Source: Uranotaenia lowii (lineage: Eukaryota; Arthropoda; Insecta; Diptera; Culicidae). Taken from it: a stretch of 64,000 bases of DNA. Under the pieces are notes generated by a model that had not been told where the DNA came from, did no database searches, and saw nothing but the letters and a program-made list of their open reading frames with translations. Below are positions 47,150 to 58,876 of the stretch, piece after piece. Numbering within the stretch: the stretch's first letter is position 1; every line of letters begins with the position of its first letter. The stretch is from assembly GCF_029784155.1 (NCBI RefSeq), contig NC_073691.1, forward strand, positions 20,736,006 to 20,800,005, read 5' to 3'. Made by a program: the position numbers and the translations under genes.

Positions 47150-47611
47150 TAAGGTTTCCAGATTTTTTTTTGGACGTTACCGGGCCAGTCGAATCCGGGT
47201 TATTTTATCTAAACCCTGGCAAAATCCAGGCATTTCATTTCACAATTGTTGACCAAAATTTGGGCAATATCCTAGCAAATTCAGTCGAAACCTAGGAATT
47301 ACTTAAAAAACATTATGGAAAAGCTTAAAAAAGTTTTCTTCAAAATAAATGAGCAGATTTTACATCGTTTGTGAGGCTTTCAAAAAACCTTTCAAAATTA
47401 TTTTTAGGTAACTTGATTAAAAAATCTCGTTTTGGCCACATAAATAAAAAAAAACATAGTTTTTTTCTTCTAGGTTTTTTTTTTGAGAATGAGATTAAAA
47501 ATAAACTTGCGCAAAGTTCTGGCTTTTCCTTTGGCCGGACCGGATTTTTCCCAAATTTTATATTCAATATCCGGGAAAACCCGGATAAAAAAAAGTAATC
47601 TAGCAACCTTA
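47150..47611. mobile_element. TAAGGTTGCC-family hAT-like MITE (462 bp)
   Basis: Ends TAAGGTTTCCAGAT and ATCTAGCAACCTTA, with CCGGGTTATTTTATCTAAACC near the left and AACCCGGAT near the right. The flanking octamers do not match, so the copy is old or rearranged. Frames of 75-102 codons inside are not coding. Confidence 0.6.
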
Positions 47612-47744
47612 GTTTAAGAGCTGATTTTGACTGATTTAGGGGTTCCACAATTTTTTTTTAAATGTTAAGGGAAAATGAAATATTTCATTCAAAAGTCTCC
47701 AGAGAGAGAACTGTTAATCAACAAACACTTTATTTTATGTGAAC

Positions 47745-48490
47745 ACTAGACTGAGTGAATTTGGGATTATTTTTGAATTTCTCAAACCCTGGGATCTTAA
47801 AAGCCTCGTTTTGGTTCAAAACTCATCCATGATTTTTTTTGCAGAATTTTTCAGTATCGTTTACATGAGTGAATTTGGACTTTTGTGTTCTATGGGAAAA
47901 TTGAATATTTGTAATAGAAACTCAACATCATTTTTGTTTCTTCTGTGGAACCGAGCATGCAAATGTTTTTTTGCCAATTTATAAATTCTTCAAAGGAAAT
48001 TTTCCTCTGAACAACTTTGTCAAAAATTGTAACTTCGTATCTTATAAGGCAAAAAAAAAAAAAATTAGCGATTTAACAGGGTACGTCTTTTGACATTAAA
48101 AAACAATAAATTCAATTGAAATCACTGCTGGGGCCTAGCGAAGTATTGCGTGAAAAGGAGTCATTCCATACCTCGCTAGGCCCCAGCAGTGATGTCAATT
48201 GAGTTTATTGTTTATTCATACCAAAGTTGTTGAGCGAAAAATTTCCTTTAGAGAATTTGTAAATTAGCACAAAAACCATAAGCAGGCTCAGTTCCACAGA
48301 AGAAACAATAAAGATGTTAATTTTTCAGAACAAAATATACAATTTTTTTATACAAGTCCAAATTTACTCATGTAAACGTTAATTAAAAATTCTGTAAAAA
48401 ATCATGAAAGAATTTTGAACCAAAAATGAAGTTTTTAAGACCCCAGGGTTTAAGAAATTCAAAAATTACCCCAAATCGACTCAGTCTAGT
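47745..48490. mobile_element. Fold-back MITE with ACTAGACTGAG ends and GAAC duplication (746 bp)
   Basis: Two ~370-bp arms are diverged inverted copies (e.g. AATTTGGGATTATTTTTGAA / TTCAAAAATTACCCCAAATC; GTTTACATGAGTGAATTTGG / CCAAATTTACTCATGTAAAC). The centre is a 20-bp perfect inverted repeat around GGGGCCTAGCG (48121-48140, 48174-48193). GAAC lies on both sides (47741-47744, 48491-48494) and the empty site at 45343-45415 has one GAAC. No transposase is seen. A similar start (CCAGACCGAGTGAATTTTAGG) occurs at 63049. Confidence 0.85.
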
Positions 48491-48641
48491 GAACACATAA
48501 CGAACCTAACTTGAACCTACTTAAAAAAATACTCCCATTTTATTCGGGAGATACTGAGACCGTCTCAGGTTTCCAACAACAGACAACAAAGTTCGTCTCA
48601 TAACAAAAATCGCAGTTGCCTAGTGTGAACTAGGCTTTAGG

Positions 48642-48830
48642 ACTCCCCCCAAAATTTCAAATTTGCTTCATTTTTGCAATTTTAAAACATCTGATCATTC
48701 TGCAGATTATTAGATTTTTTTTGTTTCAAAGACGATAATGCATTTTGATGTGCTATGTTATGATTGTTGTTGTAATATGTTAAAGTTATTTAAGTGCATT
48801 TGAAAAAAAGCTTTGAATATGTTCACGGAA
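48642..48830 (+). mobile_element. Fragment of the 28405-31017 fold-back family
   Basis: CCCCCCAAAATTTCAAATTTG, then TTCATTTTTGCxxTTTAAAACA and AATGCATTTTGATGTGCTATxTTATxATT, follow the order seen in the left arm of the large element, with strong divergence and deletions. Confidence 0.55.
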
Positions 48831-49541
48831 AAATCTAACCTCTAATACTTCTCTCGAAAAATAATTAAAATATTTTTTTAAAAAATTTGGGAAGTATTTG
48901 GGAAGACTTCGGTCTTATGTCTTTACCAACGAAGTTTAATATTTGTCGTAACAGGTAGTGGGAAATAAAACTGAACTTTATAAATTTGAACTATGTTTTT
49001 TTGATCATGAAATTGAGCGAAAATAATTTAAAAATTGTGTTTAAAAAAAGCTATCGCTTTGGTAAGGGTAAGAGGTTTATCATCTGATACCCTCTAAAGG
49101 AAGGATATTACCTAGTCTTGTTTTCTCCGCCCAAGAAGTTACACCACTGGAACGCAAAAAACATAACCGATTACGATCTCGTGAAGGTTGTGAATGATGA
49201 TAATCATGATGATGATGATGATGTTCAAGAAAATGACGATGATTTGCAACCTTGGTGTATTGGTTAAAAGATCAGAACATGAAGTTACCTACAATCGAGG
49301 GGGAAAACAAGCAGCTGAAGTTGAGTGTATTACTATTACTTTCAACCTCCAGCGCTCCACCTCGGTCGTCTGCCAGTAATGGGGGCATGTTTTCTTCTTT
49401 TCTTTTGGGGTTTGTTTCATTTTTCACTGCTGCCAATGCCGGTGCTTCCATTCTGCTCAATTTCGCACAAAACGTAAGAATGAATGGCCTTTTTTGTGTG
49501 TTCTCCCCACAACCTCGACCAAACTGAGGAAGAAAAAATAA
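48831..49541. other. Mixed host DNA, no gene called
   Basis: A GATGATGATGATG microsatellite at about 49200-49222. Frames of 61-116 codons overlap on both strands at 49194-49622, without motifs. Confidence 0.35.
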
Positions 49542-49543
49542 TA

Positions 49544-50706
49544 ATGGGTGTTCGGATCGAAAAGTGGTCAACTTAAATTTGTCGTATTTTTTTCTTATCA
49601 TTCGTTGAAAAAACCTGAACACCCCTCATTTTGTAAGTGTGTGATGCTTCTATTTGGATTTTGAAATTAGATAATTAGTTATCAAAATGGTGTCCTAGCA
49701 AGAGGAGCTACGAATCAAAGTTTTGTACATGCGTCGTGAAAATCCAAACTAAACGTAAGCAGAAATAGCAAAATCGTTGAATGTGGCCAAATCAACCATC
49801 ACCAAATTTAAAAAAAAAAAAGTGTTTGGGGAACGTTTATCGACAACTAGGAAGTCTGGATCTGGCGGAAATCGAAAGCGGCACCCGCAGTGACGAACAG
49901 AAGATTGGCTAGCGCTTTCAAGCGAAACCCCAACCTCTCCGTTCGAGATGTCACAATAAAGTGGCGAATGTCGTCTACAATCGTACATGAAGCTAAAAAA
50001 CGATCCGAATTCAAACAAATCGCAACAATAAACCAAAAATGTAGGTCACAAACAAGATTTCTTTCTTTTTTTCTTTTTTTCTTGGAGTAGCTGCTCCAGG
50101 TTGTTGGGCCAGTGACAATGACTTTATGCCCACGAAGCTATAAACGACATTGATGACAAATTTCGATTGCGTGGTTATGGACGACACAACCTACGCCAAG
50201 GCAGACTCCATACGGACTTTGCCAAAAAATATCTCGTTTGGCAAGCTCTCTGTACCTGTGGCTTGAAAAGCGACATTTTCGTTGCAACCTGGATCGTCAA
50301 CCAGGAAATTTACGTGAAAAAGAGTATTAAAAATTGTTTGCTGCCTCTCCTGAAGAAACATGACTTGTCTGTGCTGTGTTAGCCGGATTTGGCATCCTGC
50401 CATCATGGAAAAAAGGCTATGGAGTGGTTATGCCGCTAACAACATTCAGGTTGTGCCCAAGGATATGAACCTTCCCAACACACCAGAACTTTGCCCAGTC
50501 GAAAAATATTGGCTTAGCAGGACCTTAAAAAGACCCAAAAACTGTTAACAGCAAGCTTAAGTTCAAAGCAAACTGCCGTTCCGAAGAAAGAAGACTGTAC
50601 AAAATCTGATGGCAAGCGTCAAACAAAAGGCTTGCAAATTTGAACTAGAACGACCGGAATCTTAACTGTCAATTTAGCATGACCACTTTTTGGACCGAAC
50701 ACCCTT
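49544..50706 (+). mobile_element. Tc1/mariner element of the ITmD37E group, degenerate (1,163 bp)
   Basis: The left end ATGGGTGTTCGGATCGAAAA, followed by GTGGTCA, mirrors the right end TGACCACTTTTTGGACCGAA followed by CACCCTT. TA lies outside both ends (49542-49543, 50707-50708). The ends, the target and the DD37E transposase relic within place it in the ITmD37E group, best known from mosquitoes. The copy is dead. Confidence 0.9.
49687..50665 (+). pseudogene. ITmD37E (DD37E) mariner transposase pseudogene
   Basis: The protein would cut and join element ends (DDE/D transposase fold). The start ATG at 49687 is followed by a stop at codon 4 and further stops and frameshifts. Recognisable parts in order are: an N-terminal helix-turn-helix stretch (AEIAKSLNVAKSTITKF, then KKVFGERLST), a linker RNPNLSVRDV, the first Asp in VVMDDTTY (50180-50185), KKYLVWQALCTCG, NQEIYVK, the second Asp in PDLASCHHG (50386-50388), VVPKDMNLPN, and the catalytic Glu in PVEKYW (50501-50503). 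Between the second D and the E are 112 bases, i.e. 37 codons plus one extra base, which gives the DD37E spacing once the single-base shift is allowed for. A T-rich insertion (~50060-50090) and the loss of part of the middle mark long decay. Confidence 0.92.
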
Positions 50707-50708
50707 TA

Positions 50709-50860
50709 ATCGCTAACTATTCACATGGGGCCAATAATAGAGTTAGGTACCAATGATTCTTTTTGCGCTCGTCATACTGGAGAAATGTACTTGCCAGTTG
50801 AGTCTGATTTTTTGCAATTTTGGTCTCATCTTTGTGCCATTTCTGTCATTTTTATAATTT
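50709..50860. other. Short spacer right of the mariner relic
   Basis: Mixed sequence leading into the T-rich tract. Confidence 0.4.
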
Positions 50861-53800
50861 AGTTTTTTTTTTCATTTTAAATTTTTTGTATTTTTTGTCA
50901 TTCTAATATTTTTTTAAATTTATGTCATTTTAGTAGTTTTTGTTACATTAGTCTTTTTGCCGCTGTTCTTCTTGTCAAATTTGAATGGTCTATTCAAACT
51001 TTTTTTTAAAAATCTCATTTTTGTCTAAATTTTGTTTTTTTTGCAATTTTCATTAATTTTTCAATTTTTGTAAAAATTTTGTTTTTTTAATGAATTTCTT
51101 AAATTTTATCTTTTTTAGAAATTCAAACTGTTTAAGTTTTGTGATGTGTATAAATGAAAATTATTGTAATTTTTGGAGTTTTATAAATATTTTAATTTAT
51201 TGTTATTTGTGTCATTTAAGGTGTTTTTGTCAATTGCTACATTTGTGTCCATTTTGTAATTTTTTTCAGTGTTGATTTACATTTATGATTTTTTTTTTCG
51301 TTCCCATTTTTTTTTGTCTGCATTTTGTAAATTTTTATTTTTGTAATTTTGGTCTTTTTTGTTCTTTTAATCATTTTTATCGTATTATGCATTTTTCATG
51401 TTAATTTTTTTAAATTTTTGATCATTTTGCGAATTAAATATTGATTGTTTTGATTATTTTTGAAATTTTTTTCAACTTTCAATTGTATTTTTCGTAAATA
51501 AAATTTTAGGTTCGAATGTAACGATTTTATGCTTCTTTTTTTAGATGCTTGTGTTTTTTTAGGTATTGCTTGTTTTTGTGTTATTTTTATCTTTTTTTCT
51601 GCATTTCATGACATTTTATTATTAAGTTTGACCCACTTTTTGTTTCTTTCTGTCTTTTTAAAAATGATTAAAAAGACAGAAAGAAACAAAAAGTGGGTCA
51701 AAATTAATAAATAATGGTATTTTACATTTTTTATGCTAATTCATTTTCATTTTTGTTCAGTTTGCTATTGATTCTTTCTGTTTTTGTTTGTAATTTCTGT
51801 CAACAGTTTTTTTTTTCTTGAAACAAGAGTTTTCGTTTTTTCATACCTTCGAGCATTTTTTGTCCTTCTTTTTTCTGATTCTTTAGTTTTTTTTTCCTAA
51901 TTTAGCTTGCTTTGTGGCATTTTTGTCTTGCTTATTATTATTTATTCTTAATTTTTATCTTTTTTTGTCATTTTCGTCATTGTTGAAATTTTATCGGTTT
52001 TGTATAAGAATAAATATATTGATTTCATTTTTTTTGTTTTAAGCTTTTTGTCATTTTTGTCTTTGTTGAGGATTATTTTCTATTTCTGTTGATTTCTGAT
52101 ATTTTTGGTATTTTTATACTTTTTCTTCATTTCATCATTTATGTCTTTTTCTGTAAAAAAAAATGCATTTTTGTTAATGTGTCCCCATTTCTATACTTTA
52201 TGTCAATTCTATAATTTTTTAAAATTTCGTGCTAATGTATTTTATTTAGAAATTTTTTTAATTATAGAAACTTTGGTCAAATTTGGGATTTTTGTCGTTT
52301 TTTATGCATTTCTCAGATATTTTGGATTTTTTTCTATTGTGGCCGATTTTTGTAATATTAATCACTTTATTTTTGTGAGTTCATTTTTAAATTTTTGAAT
52401 TTAAATTCATTTGCTTAAGTTTCGACACGTTACCTCATTTTGGTAATTTGGTCAATTAGGTATCGTTTTGGCCTTTTGGTCGTTTTCCAACATTTTTGTT
52501 GTTTTTTTTTTCTTTCTTGCTTCGTTTCGATATTTGTAGGTTATAGTTTTTCATTTTTGCCTTATATTTGTCTGCTTTTCGAAGATTTCGGTAATTTTCT
52601 TTCTGTTGTATGATTTTAATCTTATGAGAGCATTTTGAAAGTTTTTATCATTTTTGAATTTTCGTAATTTTTTTTCAGTTTTATCTTTCTTTTTTTATCA
52701 GAAATATTTTATTTTATTCACGACCGAATCATGCTGACTTGTGATTTCGTTTTTGAATTATTCTTTTTGTAGGTTTTTTGTGTTTAGTGTTGTTCTTAAT
52801 TTTTGACTATTTTTTTTTACTGAATAATGTTGGTTTTTTTTTATTTTTGTAATTTTTACGATTAAGTCTTTTCTGAAATTGTTGTTTAGATTTTGTTTTA
52901 TGTTTGTTTTCGTTTTGTCATCAAATTATTGTCAATTGTTTTATTTTTTTACATTTCTTTTTTCTTTAATTTTATCATTTTGTTTATATGTTGAGAAATT
53001 TTCAAAGCTTTTAGTAAATCTTACCATTTATCTTTTCTAATTATTTTACTTTTTTTCCATTTTTCTCGTTTCAAACTTTTTTCTTCTAATGATTGTCATT
53101 GACACTTTCTTTTTTTATCACATTTTTTTATCCTGAATTTTATATTTTATTGCTCATCTTTGTTTTCGTCATTTTTTTAAGTTTTTTCATTTTTTTTTAA
53201 ATTTTATTGTTTCTAAATTTAAAATTGTATTTCTTTTTTTAGGTTTTGTTGTGTTTTAAGTTGATCTTAAATTTTGTCTATTTTTAGTGAATAAAACTGG
53301 TCGTTTCTTTCATTTTTGTTATTTTCCATGTTATTTTTTTTTGAATGTTGTTTTGTTGAATTGTTGTTTAAATTTTTTTTTTGTTTTTTTTTTACATCAA
53401 ATTATTGTCAATTGTATTATTTTTGAACTTGTTTTTTAATTTTATTATTTTTTTATTATTTCAGTAAATCTTTACATTTTTCTTTTGTTTTTTTTTTCAT
53501 GTTTGCCATTTCTACCTTTTATTATACTCATGTTTGGCGTCATTTTTATCACTTTTGTCATTTCCTACATTTTTGTTTTCCTGTTTTCTGTATTTTATTT
53601 CTCATTTTTGTGAGTATTTTTTTTCTTTTACTATTTTTAATTTCTATTTTTCTAAATTAAAAATTCTTTTGCTTCAGTTTTGGCCTCATTTTAACCATTT
53701 TCGAATTTCTTATATTTTTGTTTTTTGTTTCAATTTTTGTCTTCTCTTACTTCGTTCCAATATTTCTATTTTTCTGGTTTCATTTTCTTTTTATCATGTA

Positions 53801-54560
53801 GTATTTTTTAAGTTTCAAGTTTTATTATATTTTTTTTGTTTTTATTTGTTTTTCACTTATGTCATGTTTTTCCAGTATGTTATTTAAGTAATTTCTTTCA
53901 TTTTTTGGTGTTAGAAGGTTTTTTTTTTTTTTTTTTGAGAAATTTTGCTATCCTTTCGATTTTTTGAATTTTTTTTTGTCATTTAAGTCGTTTGAGTAAA
54001 TTTCTTGTTCTTCAAAATATTCTGGATTTTTCTTATGTTTATTAGATTTTGAATTCGATGTAGAAAGTTTTGATTTTTTTTTTAAATTGTGGTCATGTTC
54101 TTTAGTTTTTTCATTTTGGGAGTTTTTTTTTATTTTAATTTTGATATTTGAAGCATTTTTATCATGTTTGCTATTTTCGTAAATATTAAAATTTGTTTTT
54201 TTGGTTGTGGTTAATTTTTTGTCATTAGTGTTATTCTTGGCATTTTTTCCATTTCCACATTTTGATTTTTTTTATTATAGATTTTTCCCTGATTTTTGTA
54301 TTTTCTTTCTCATCTTAGTTTTCGTAATTTTTGTGATTCTTTTTTTGTTTTTCTAAATTTAAGATTCGATTGCTTTGAATTTGGTCATTTGATTTTTCCT
54401 ATTTTTTTTGTTGGTTTGTTATTTTAGTCATTTTTTTGTTTTTCTCCTTTTTTGTTGTTTTTATTTCAGCCTTTTTTGCAATTGTTTTTTGTGTTATTTT
54501 TAAATTATATTCAATACATTTTTTTAAGGTTTTCTCATTTCCAATACTTGTTAGAATATG
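50861..54560 (-). repeat. 3.7-kb T-rich tract, probable decayed 9-mer satellite in reverse orientation
   Basis: Nearly the whole tract is T-runs broken by GTCAT, GTTAT, CATTTT and similar words. TTTTTGTCATT-type words recur throughout (e.g. about 50896, 51968, 52049, 53545, 53975), and TTTTGTCAT is the reverse complement of the ATGACAAAA unit. The strict 9-base period is lost. Frames of 60-117 codons here are Phe/Leu-rich low complexity, not genes. The decay reading is an inference, and simple T-rich low complexity is the alternative. Confidence 0.6.
51619..51710. repeat. 43-bp near-perfect hairpin with 6-base loop
   Basis: 51619-51661 pairs with 51668-51710 with one mismatch (51626/51703); 35 bp are perfect (51627-51661). 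The stem includes TGACCCACTTTTTG and TTCTTTCTGTCTTTTT. The near-identity of the arms inside an otherwise decayed tract implies a recent inverted duplication or selection on structure. Confidence 0.9.
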
Positions 54561-56016
54561 GTAACATACCTTTAAAATTCTGATTAGTCTTAAGTTAAAC
54601 TATTTTGAGCTTGGAATCTTATTTTTTATCCATGGAGAATTTTTTTGAAAACAGGCACCTGTGACCCTTAGGAATCTAACCAAAAAAGCAGTGGCCTTAG
54701 TAGACTTCCTTAGGGTGACACAAATTTACTTTCTTGCTATTCGATGGTGATTTGATATTCCCATTAAAAAGAAGGCTAGTTTCGATCCTCATTCAGAATA
54801 TCATGAGACTTAAGATTTTAAGAGCTTATATATGAATCAAACTACATTGGACTCAACTGACGTTCCTAGGGAACGTCGGATAAAAAATTCGTTTTAAGAC
54901 TTTTATATTCGTTATCTTTAAAAACAAAAAAAAATTAAATTCATTCAGCAGAAAGACTCTGTTTGGGAGTCCAACTGTCAATCTTATTCAAACGAGGGAG
55001 GAAGTAAAACCAGCCCAAACGGGGGGGCTCGTCGATCCGTGTAGGTATTCGGATTCGGAAAGCAAAATTCACACATTATGTACGCCCGGCGCGGCACATT
55101 TAACTTGGCCCGGCTATTGGCTTCGTTTTCGCTGGATTCGTTGAACATTTTTCTCTTACATTTATTACTGCTGCTAACTGGAGCTGAATAGAGTATCAGA
55201 AACAAGAGAAGAGGGAATATTAGGGGGTAGCATTTGTTGCCTCTGGCTGGCTTGGCTGGTCGTCTGATTGACGGAAATCACAGCTCTTGAGCCTCTTATA
55301 ACTACTAACTAACCGGCTCAGCGCTCCGGAGAGTGCCCTCGAGATGGAGCAGCACAGAACAGTCAGAAGTTCTTCTGATGGTGTGTTCTTCTTTAATTTA
55401 TATGTTTTGGCAATTCCGCTTTACACGCACATGGTTGTTGGTTGGGTTTCTTGATTTTTTCACTTTCTGGTGGCCGATTTTGCCCACTCGCTCGCAATTT
55501 TTTTGCCAGCCGACTGAAGTGGAGTAGTGGGAGCATAAAAAAGACTAACCAATATACACATAAGCATATTTATTTGTATGCTAGAGGGCTGCCGACAACT
55601 TTTATGCTCCGGAAGGCAAGAGCTGGCTGAGGTTTTGTAATTTTACTTTCGTTTGCACCAGTTGTGGTTTTATGTGTTCCGATGATGGGATTCGCATGCC
55701 AATTTCGGGGATCAATGCTTGTCTGTGATCTCGTATTTTTTACATTTTATAAAAAAAATCTTTTTTTACAAAGATAAAATATTTACAGATTTACTCTTTG
55801 TTTGATAAATAATTGAACTTCTGTTCTAGACTAACAATCATCGACAATTGATTCTTCAATTGGATAAAAAAAAACGAAAAACCTTCAATGCCACAAGGCG
55901 TTTTCCAAAGAAACTCAGACTGTTGCAAGTGCTCGGGTGGATTCCAGCATAAATTGCGACTCGATGGGCATCGAACACAACATCGCATCGTATGGTGCTC
56001 GATTGGTAGTCTGTAA
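54561..56016. other. Host DNA with GC-richer island 54960-55700; no gene called
   Basis: CpG-containing unique sequence. Frames of 62-73 codons on both strands without motifs. A small hairpin GACGTTCC/GGAACGTC sits at 54859-54877. Possibly exon or regulatory DNA. Confidence 0.35.
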
Positions 56017-56058
56017 TCATCATTAACATCGTCATCATCATCATCACCATCATCATTG
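56017..56058. repeat. (ATC)n microsatellite
   Basis: ATCATCATTAACATCGTCATC-type text with about a dozen imperfect ATC units. Confidence 0.85.
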
Positions 56059-56623
56059 GAGAATTTCGTGGAAACTCCCCTTGTCCTGCCTTATGTTTCT
56101 ACCACCAATATACCGAACTGTTGCTCTTATCGAGTCCAGACGATCGTCATTTGGAAATTAATTGTTTGACAGTCATTAGTTTGGAAATTGATCGAGGGAG
56201 GTCGTTTTGACAGAAACTTCATCAAATCGTTAAAAAATCTTGACCACTTTCAAAAAATTAACATTTCCACTTAATCGTTTGGGGGTCAGATTTTGATGAT
56301 ATGGCCTTTTGGAAGGAGAAAATATTAGAGTTTTGATTAAAATCAGATGGGAATTTTCGATGAATTGTAGCTATAAATATAAAAAAAACTGTTTTTTTAT
56401 TAATTCATTATCGTAGATTCCTAATGTTGTTTCGATGTTTCATTTTTGAGATAAAACGTTTTATTTTTGAGATTAAACGATTGAAAAGAATAAAATTCTA
56501 TACGAATTCTAGAAAATCAATGGATATACTGACAATTATTTCTGGCATCCCTGCAGGATAGTTCTGTTATTGAAGTTGTTCCTTTTATGGGCAGCTTAGG
56601 TGAAAATTTCAAAACGTTTAGGC

Positions 56624-56855
56624 CAAGGATGCCAGATTGCCCAGTTTTATCTGGGTTTGCCCGAATATTTTATACAAAATTTCGGAACAGTCCGGCCACG
56701 CCCGGATATTCGATTTTTTCGAAAAATGCCCGGATTTTGCCGGTATTTTTTTACTTTTATCTTATTAAAGAATAATTCCTGTATTTTGCAGGTTTTTATA
56801 ATATTCCCGGATTTGTCCAGCCCGGAAACGTGTTGAAAAAATTCTGGCAACCTTA
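56624..56855. mobile_element. TAAGGTTGCC-family hAT-like MITE (232 bp)
   Basis: Ends CAAGGATGCCAGATTGCCC and AATTCTGGCAACCTTA. The flanking octamers GTTTAGGC (56616-56623) and GTTTAGAC (56856-56863) differ at one position, a good 8-bp duplication in non-repetitive sequence. This copy best supports the hAT assignment of the family. Confidence 0.8.
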
Positions 56856-56869
56856 GTTTAGACTGATCG

Positions 56870-57545
56870 AAAAATGTTTGTTTGTGTGTATGTCTGGCTG
56901 TCTGTTTGTCTGTTCCCGAAAACTACAGAACCCATATACGTGAAACTAGGTCGGTGGAGGGTTTTGAGGCCGAGGAAGGTTCCTATAAAAGTTTGAGACC
57001 TCTCCCTCTCACGGGAAGGGTGGAAGGTGTCTTCCGAACAAAACACACATGTTTGCATATCTCGATGACTGATCAAGCAAATGAAACTTAATTTGACAAT
57101 TGAGGATACATTGGGAATGGGAAATGTTTTTACAAATATTATGAGGATATTTGGGAACGGAATTTAGGGTTTTTATGAACATTTCAGGCCCTTCCTCTTT
57201 TTAGTGAGAAGATATGAAAGGGAGGGGAGCTCCCATACATTTTTGAATAAATCGAAAACAAACCGAGCAAATGGAACAGAATTGAGTATGGGTCAATATT
57301 TGGATACAGAAAGTGTTTCTTTGATTATCTGAAAAGATGGGGGAGGGGGTCTACCATACAATTTTTTTTTACAAATTTCTTAAACTTATATCAAAAATGA
57401 AACCAAATTAGGCATAGAAGGGTATTCGAGTACTAGAAATTTTTCTGGTTAGAGACCTCGCTCCACTTCCAGTGGGAGGACAAGAAAGGGAAGGATAACT
57501 CATACATTTTTTTACATAGCTTGAAATCTTCTCGAGAAAATGGTA
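56870..57545 (+). mobile_element. Degenerate Helitron of the 9081-10996 type, 5' part
   Basis: Starting at about 56870 the order of words (AAAAATGTTTGTTTGTGTG, CTGTCTGTTTGTCTGTTCCC, GAAAACTACAGAACC, GAGGGTTTTGAGGCCG) follows the 5' end of the intact Helitron. A ~140-170-bp internal unit (GGGAGGGG..CCATACA.TTTTT) recurs near 57210, 57345 and 57480. No CTAG 3' end can be placed. Confidence 0.6.
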
Positions 57546-58817
57546 ACAATTATTGCATCTAATAGTTATATACGAATCTTAGATCTTTGAAAAAAAAAAC
57601 AGCTTTTGAATAAAAAATAAGAGTAGTTTCTTAGTATCACGAAAAAAAAGATCTTTCAATGAATCTTTGATAGTTTTGAGATTTTTTTCATTTCCAAGCT
57701 TCTGAGCACAAAATGTGCCAAAAAGTGACAATTGTAGGGAAAAGAAAGAAATTTATATCTGTGATAGAATAAACAAGAAATTGACAGCTGTGAGATTGGC
57801 AGCACTTGCATATGAGAGAGAGAACGTTCGTTTTCATGTATTCAAAATCTTTTGGTTTTCGAGAGAGCATTCGTTTCCTTTTAGAAAAAGACTATGTAGA
57901 GTTTTGTAGTAAGAGAGTTCAATGGGAATTAAGAGGAAAAGGCAAACCAGTTTATTATTCTCAGTTTATTATTATCAGTTTCTAAATTAATTTCGTAAGA
58001 AACGGGTCGCGTAGCTCTTCGTGCGAAAAAAATGAAACTTTAGCGAAAGAATTTTTTTTTCCGGGAATTTAACAGCATGCTGTCATTCATCCCTAAAACG
58101 AAAGAAAATGGCGAAATTGATGGAAAATAGCAAAAGCGAGGGTTGGGGAAAATATGCCGAATAGGTCGGTCGGTCTCGACAGCAATGAATGTTTGGAAAA
58201 AATTTCATCATTGAATTTCAAAAACACTCATTTTATAGATCGGCTCAAAAAACTGACACGTATAAAATTTCAGTTAAATCAAACTTATTTAGGAGTACTT
58301 CGTATTACTCAAAGATTCCATTTTATTCACTTTTAAATCTCCGGAGGCCAGAAGAAACAACAAAAATGTTCAAAATGCAAAAAAATCATAAAACAGTGAA
58401 ACAAATGGCAAATTAAAAAAAAATATTTGATAAAATTTTATTTTTGAATTTTGAATTATTTTGACATTTTTGTCCATCTTGTATCGCGGAAATAAGTTTG
58501 TTTATGTTCTAGAAAGGCGTGCGTGAGTTCAGATGGAATAATAAAAAATAAGACAGAAACTACTTTGATTATCATTTAAATATAAACTGATTATCATTTA
58601 AATATATAAGAACTATTGTAGTGAATAAGGAAACTCTAGTTTATCAGAAAATCATGTTAATAAATAACTAAGCTTTGATTTCAAGAAATTATAAAATGAA
58701 AGTACTGCAGTTCTAGTACTTTCCGGAAAGTTTTATTCACTTTTCGTAAATATGGCCCCACGTTGGGCGCCAAATCTGTTAGCGTAAACTGTCTGATCCG
58801 GTGCAAGTGCGGCTTAT
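57546..58817. other. A+T-rich DNA, nothing recognised
   Basis: Frames of 60-75 codons only, no motif, no repeat. Confidence 0.45.
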
Positions 58818-58876
58818 GGGGATTTTTTTCTATTATCTGAAAATTTGCACCGGAGGTCATTGGATCTCCTCCAAAA

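Noticed and set aside
50191..50406. Minus-strand 71-codon frame
   Set aside because: It is the shadow of the transposase pseudogene on the plus strand.
53534..53887. 117-codon Phe-rich frame
   Set aside because: Low-complexity T-rich DNA gives Phe/Leu frames by composition alone.
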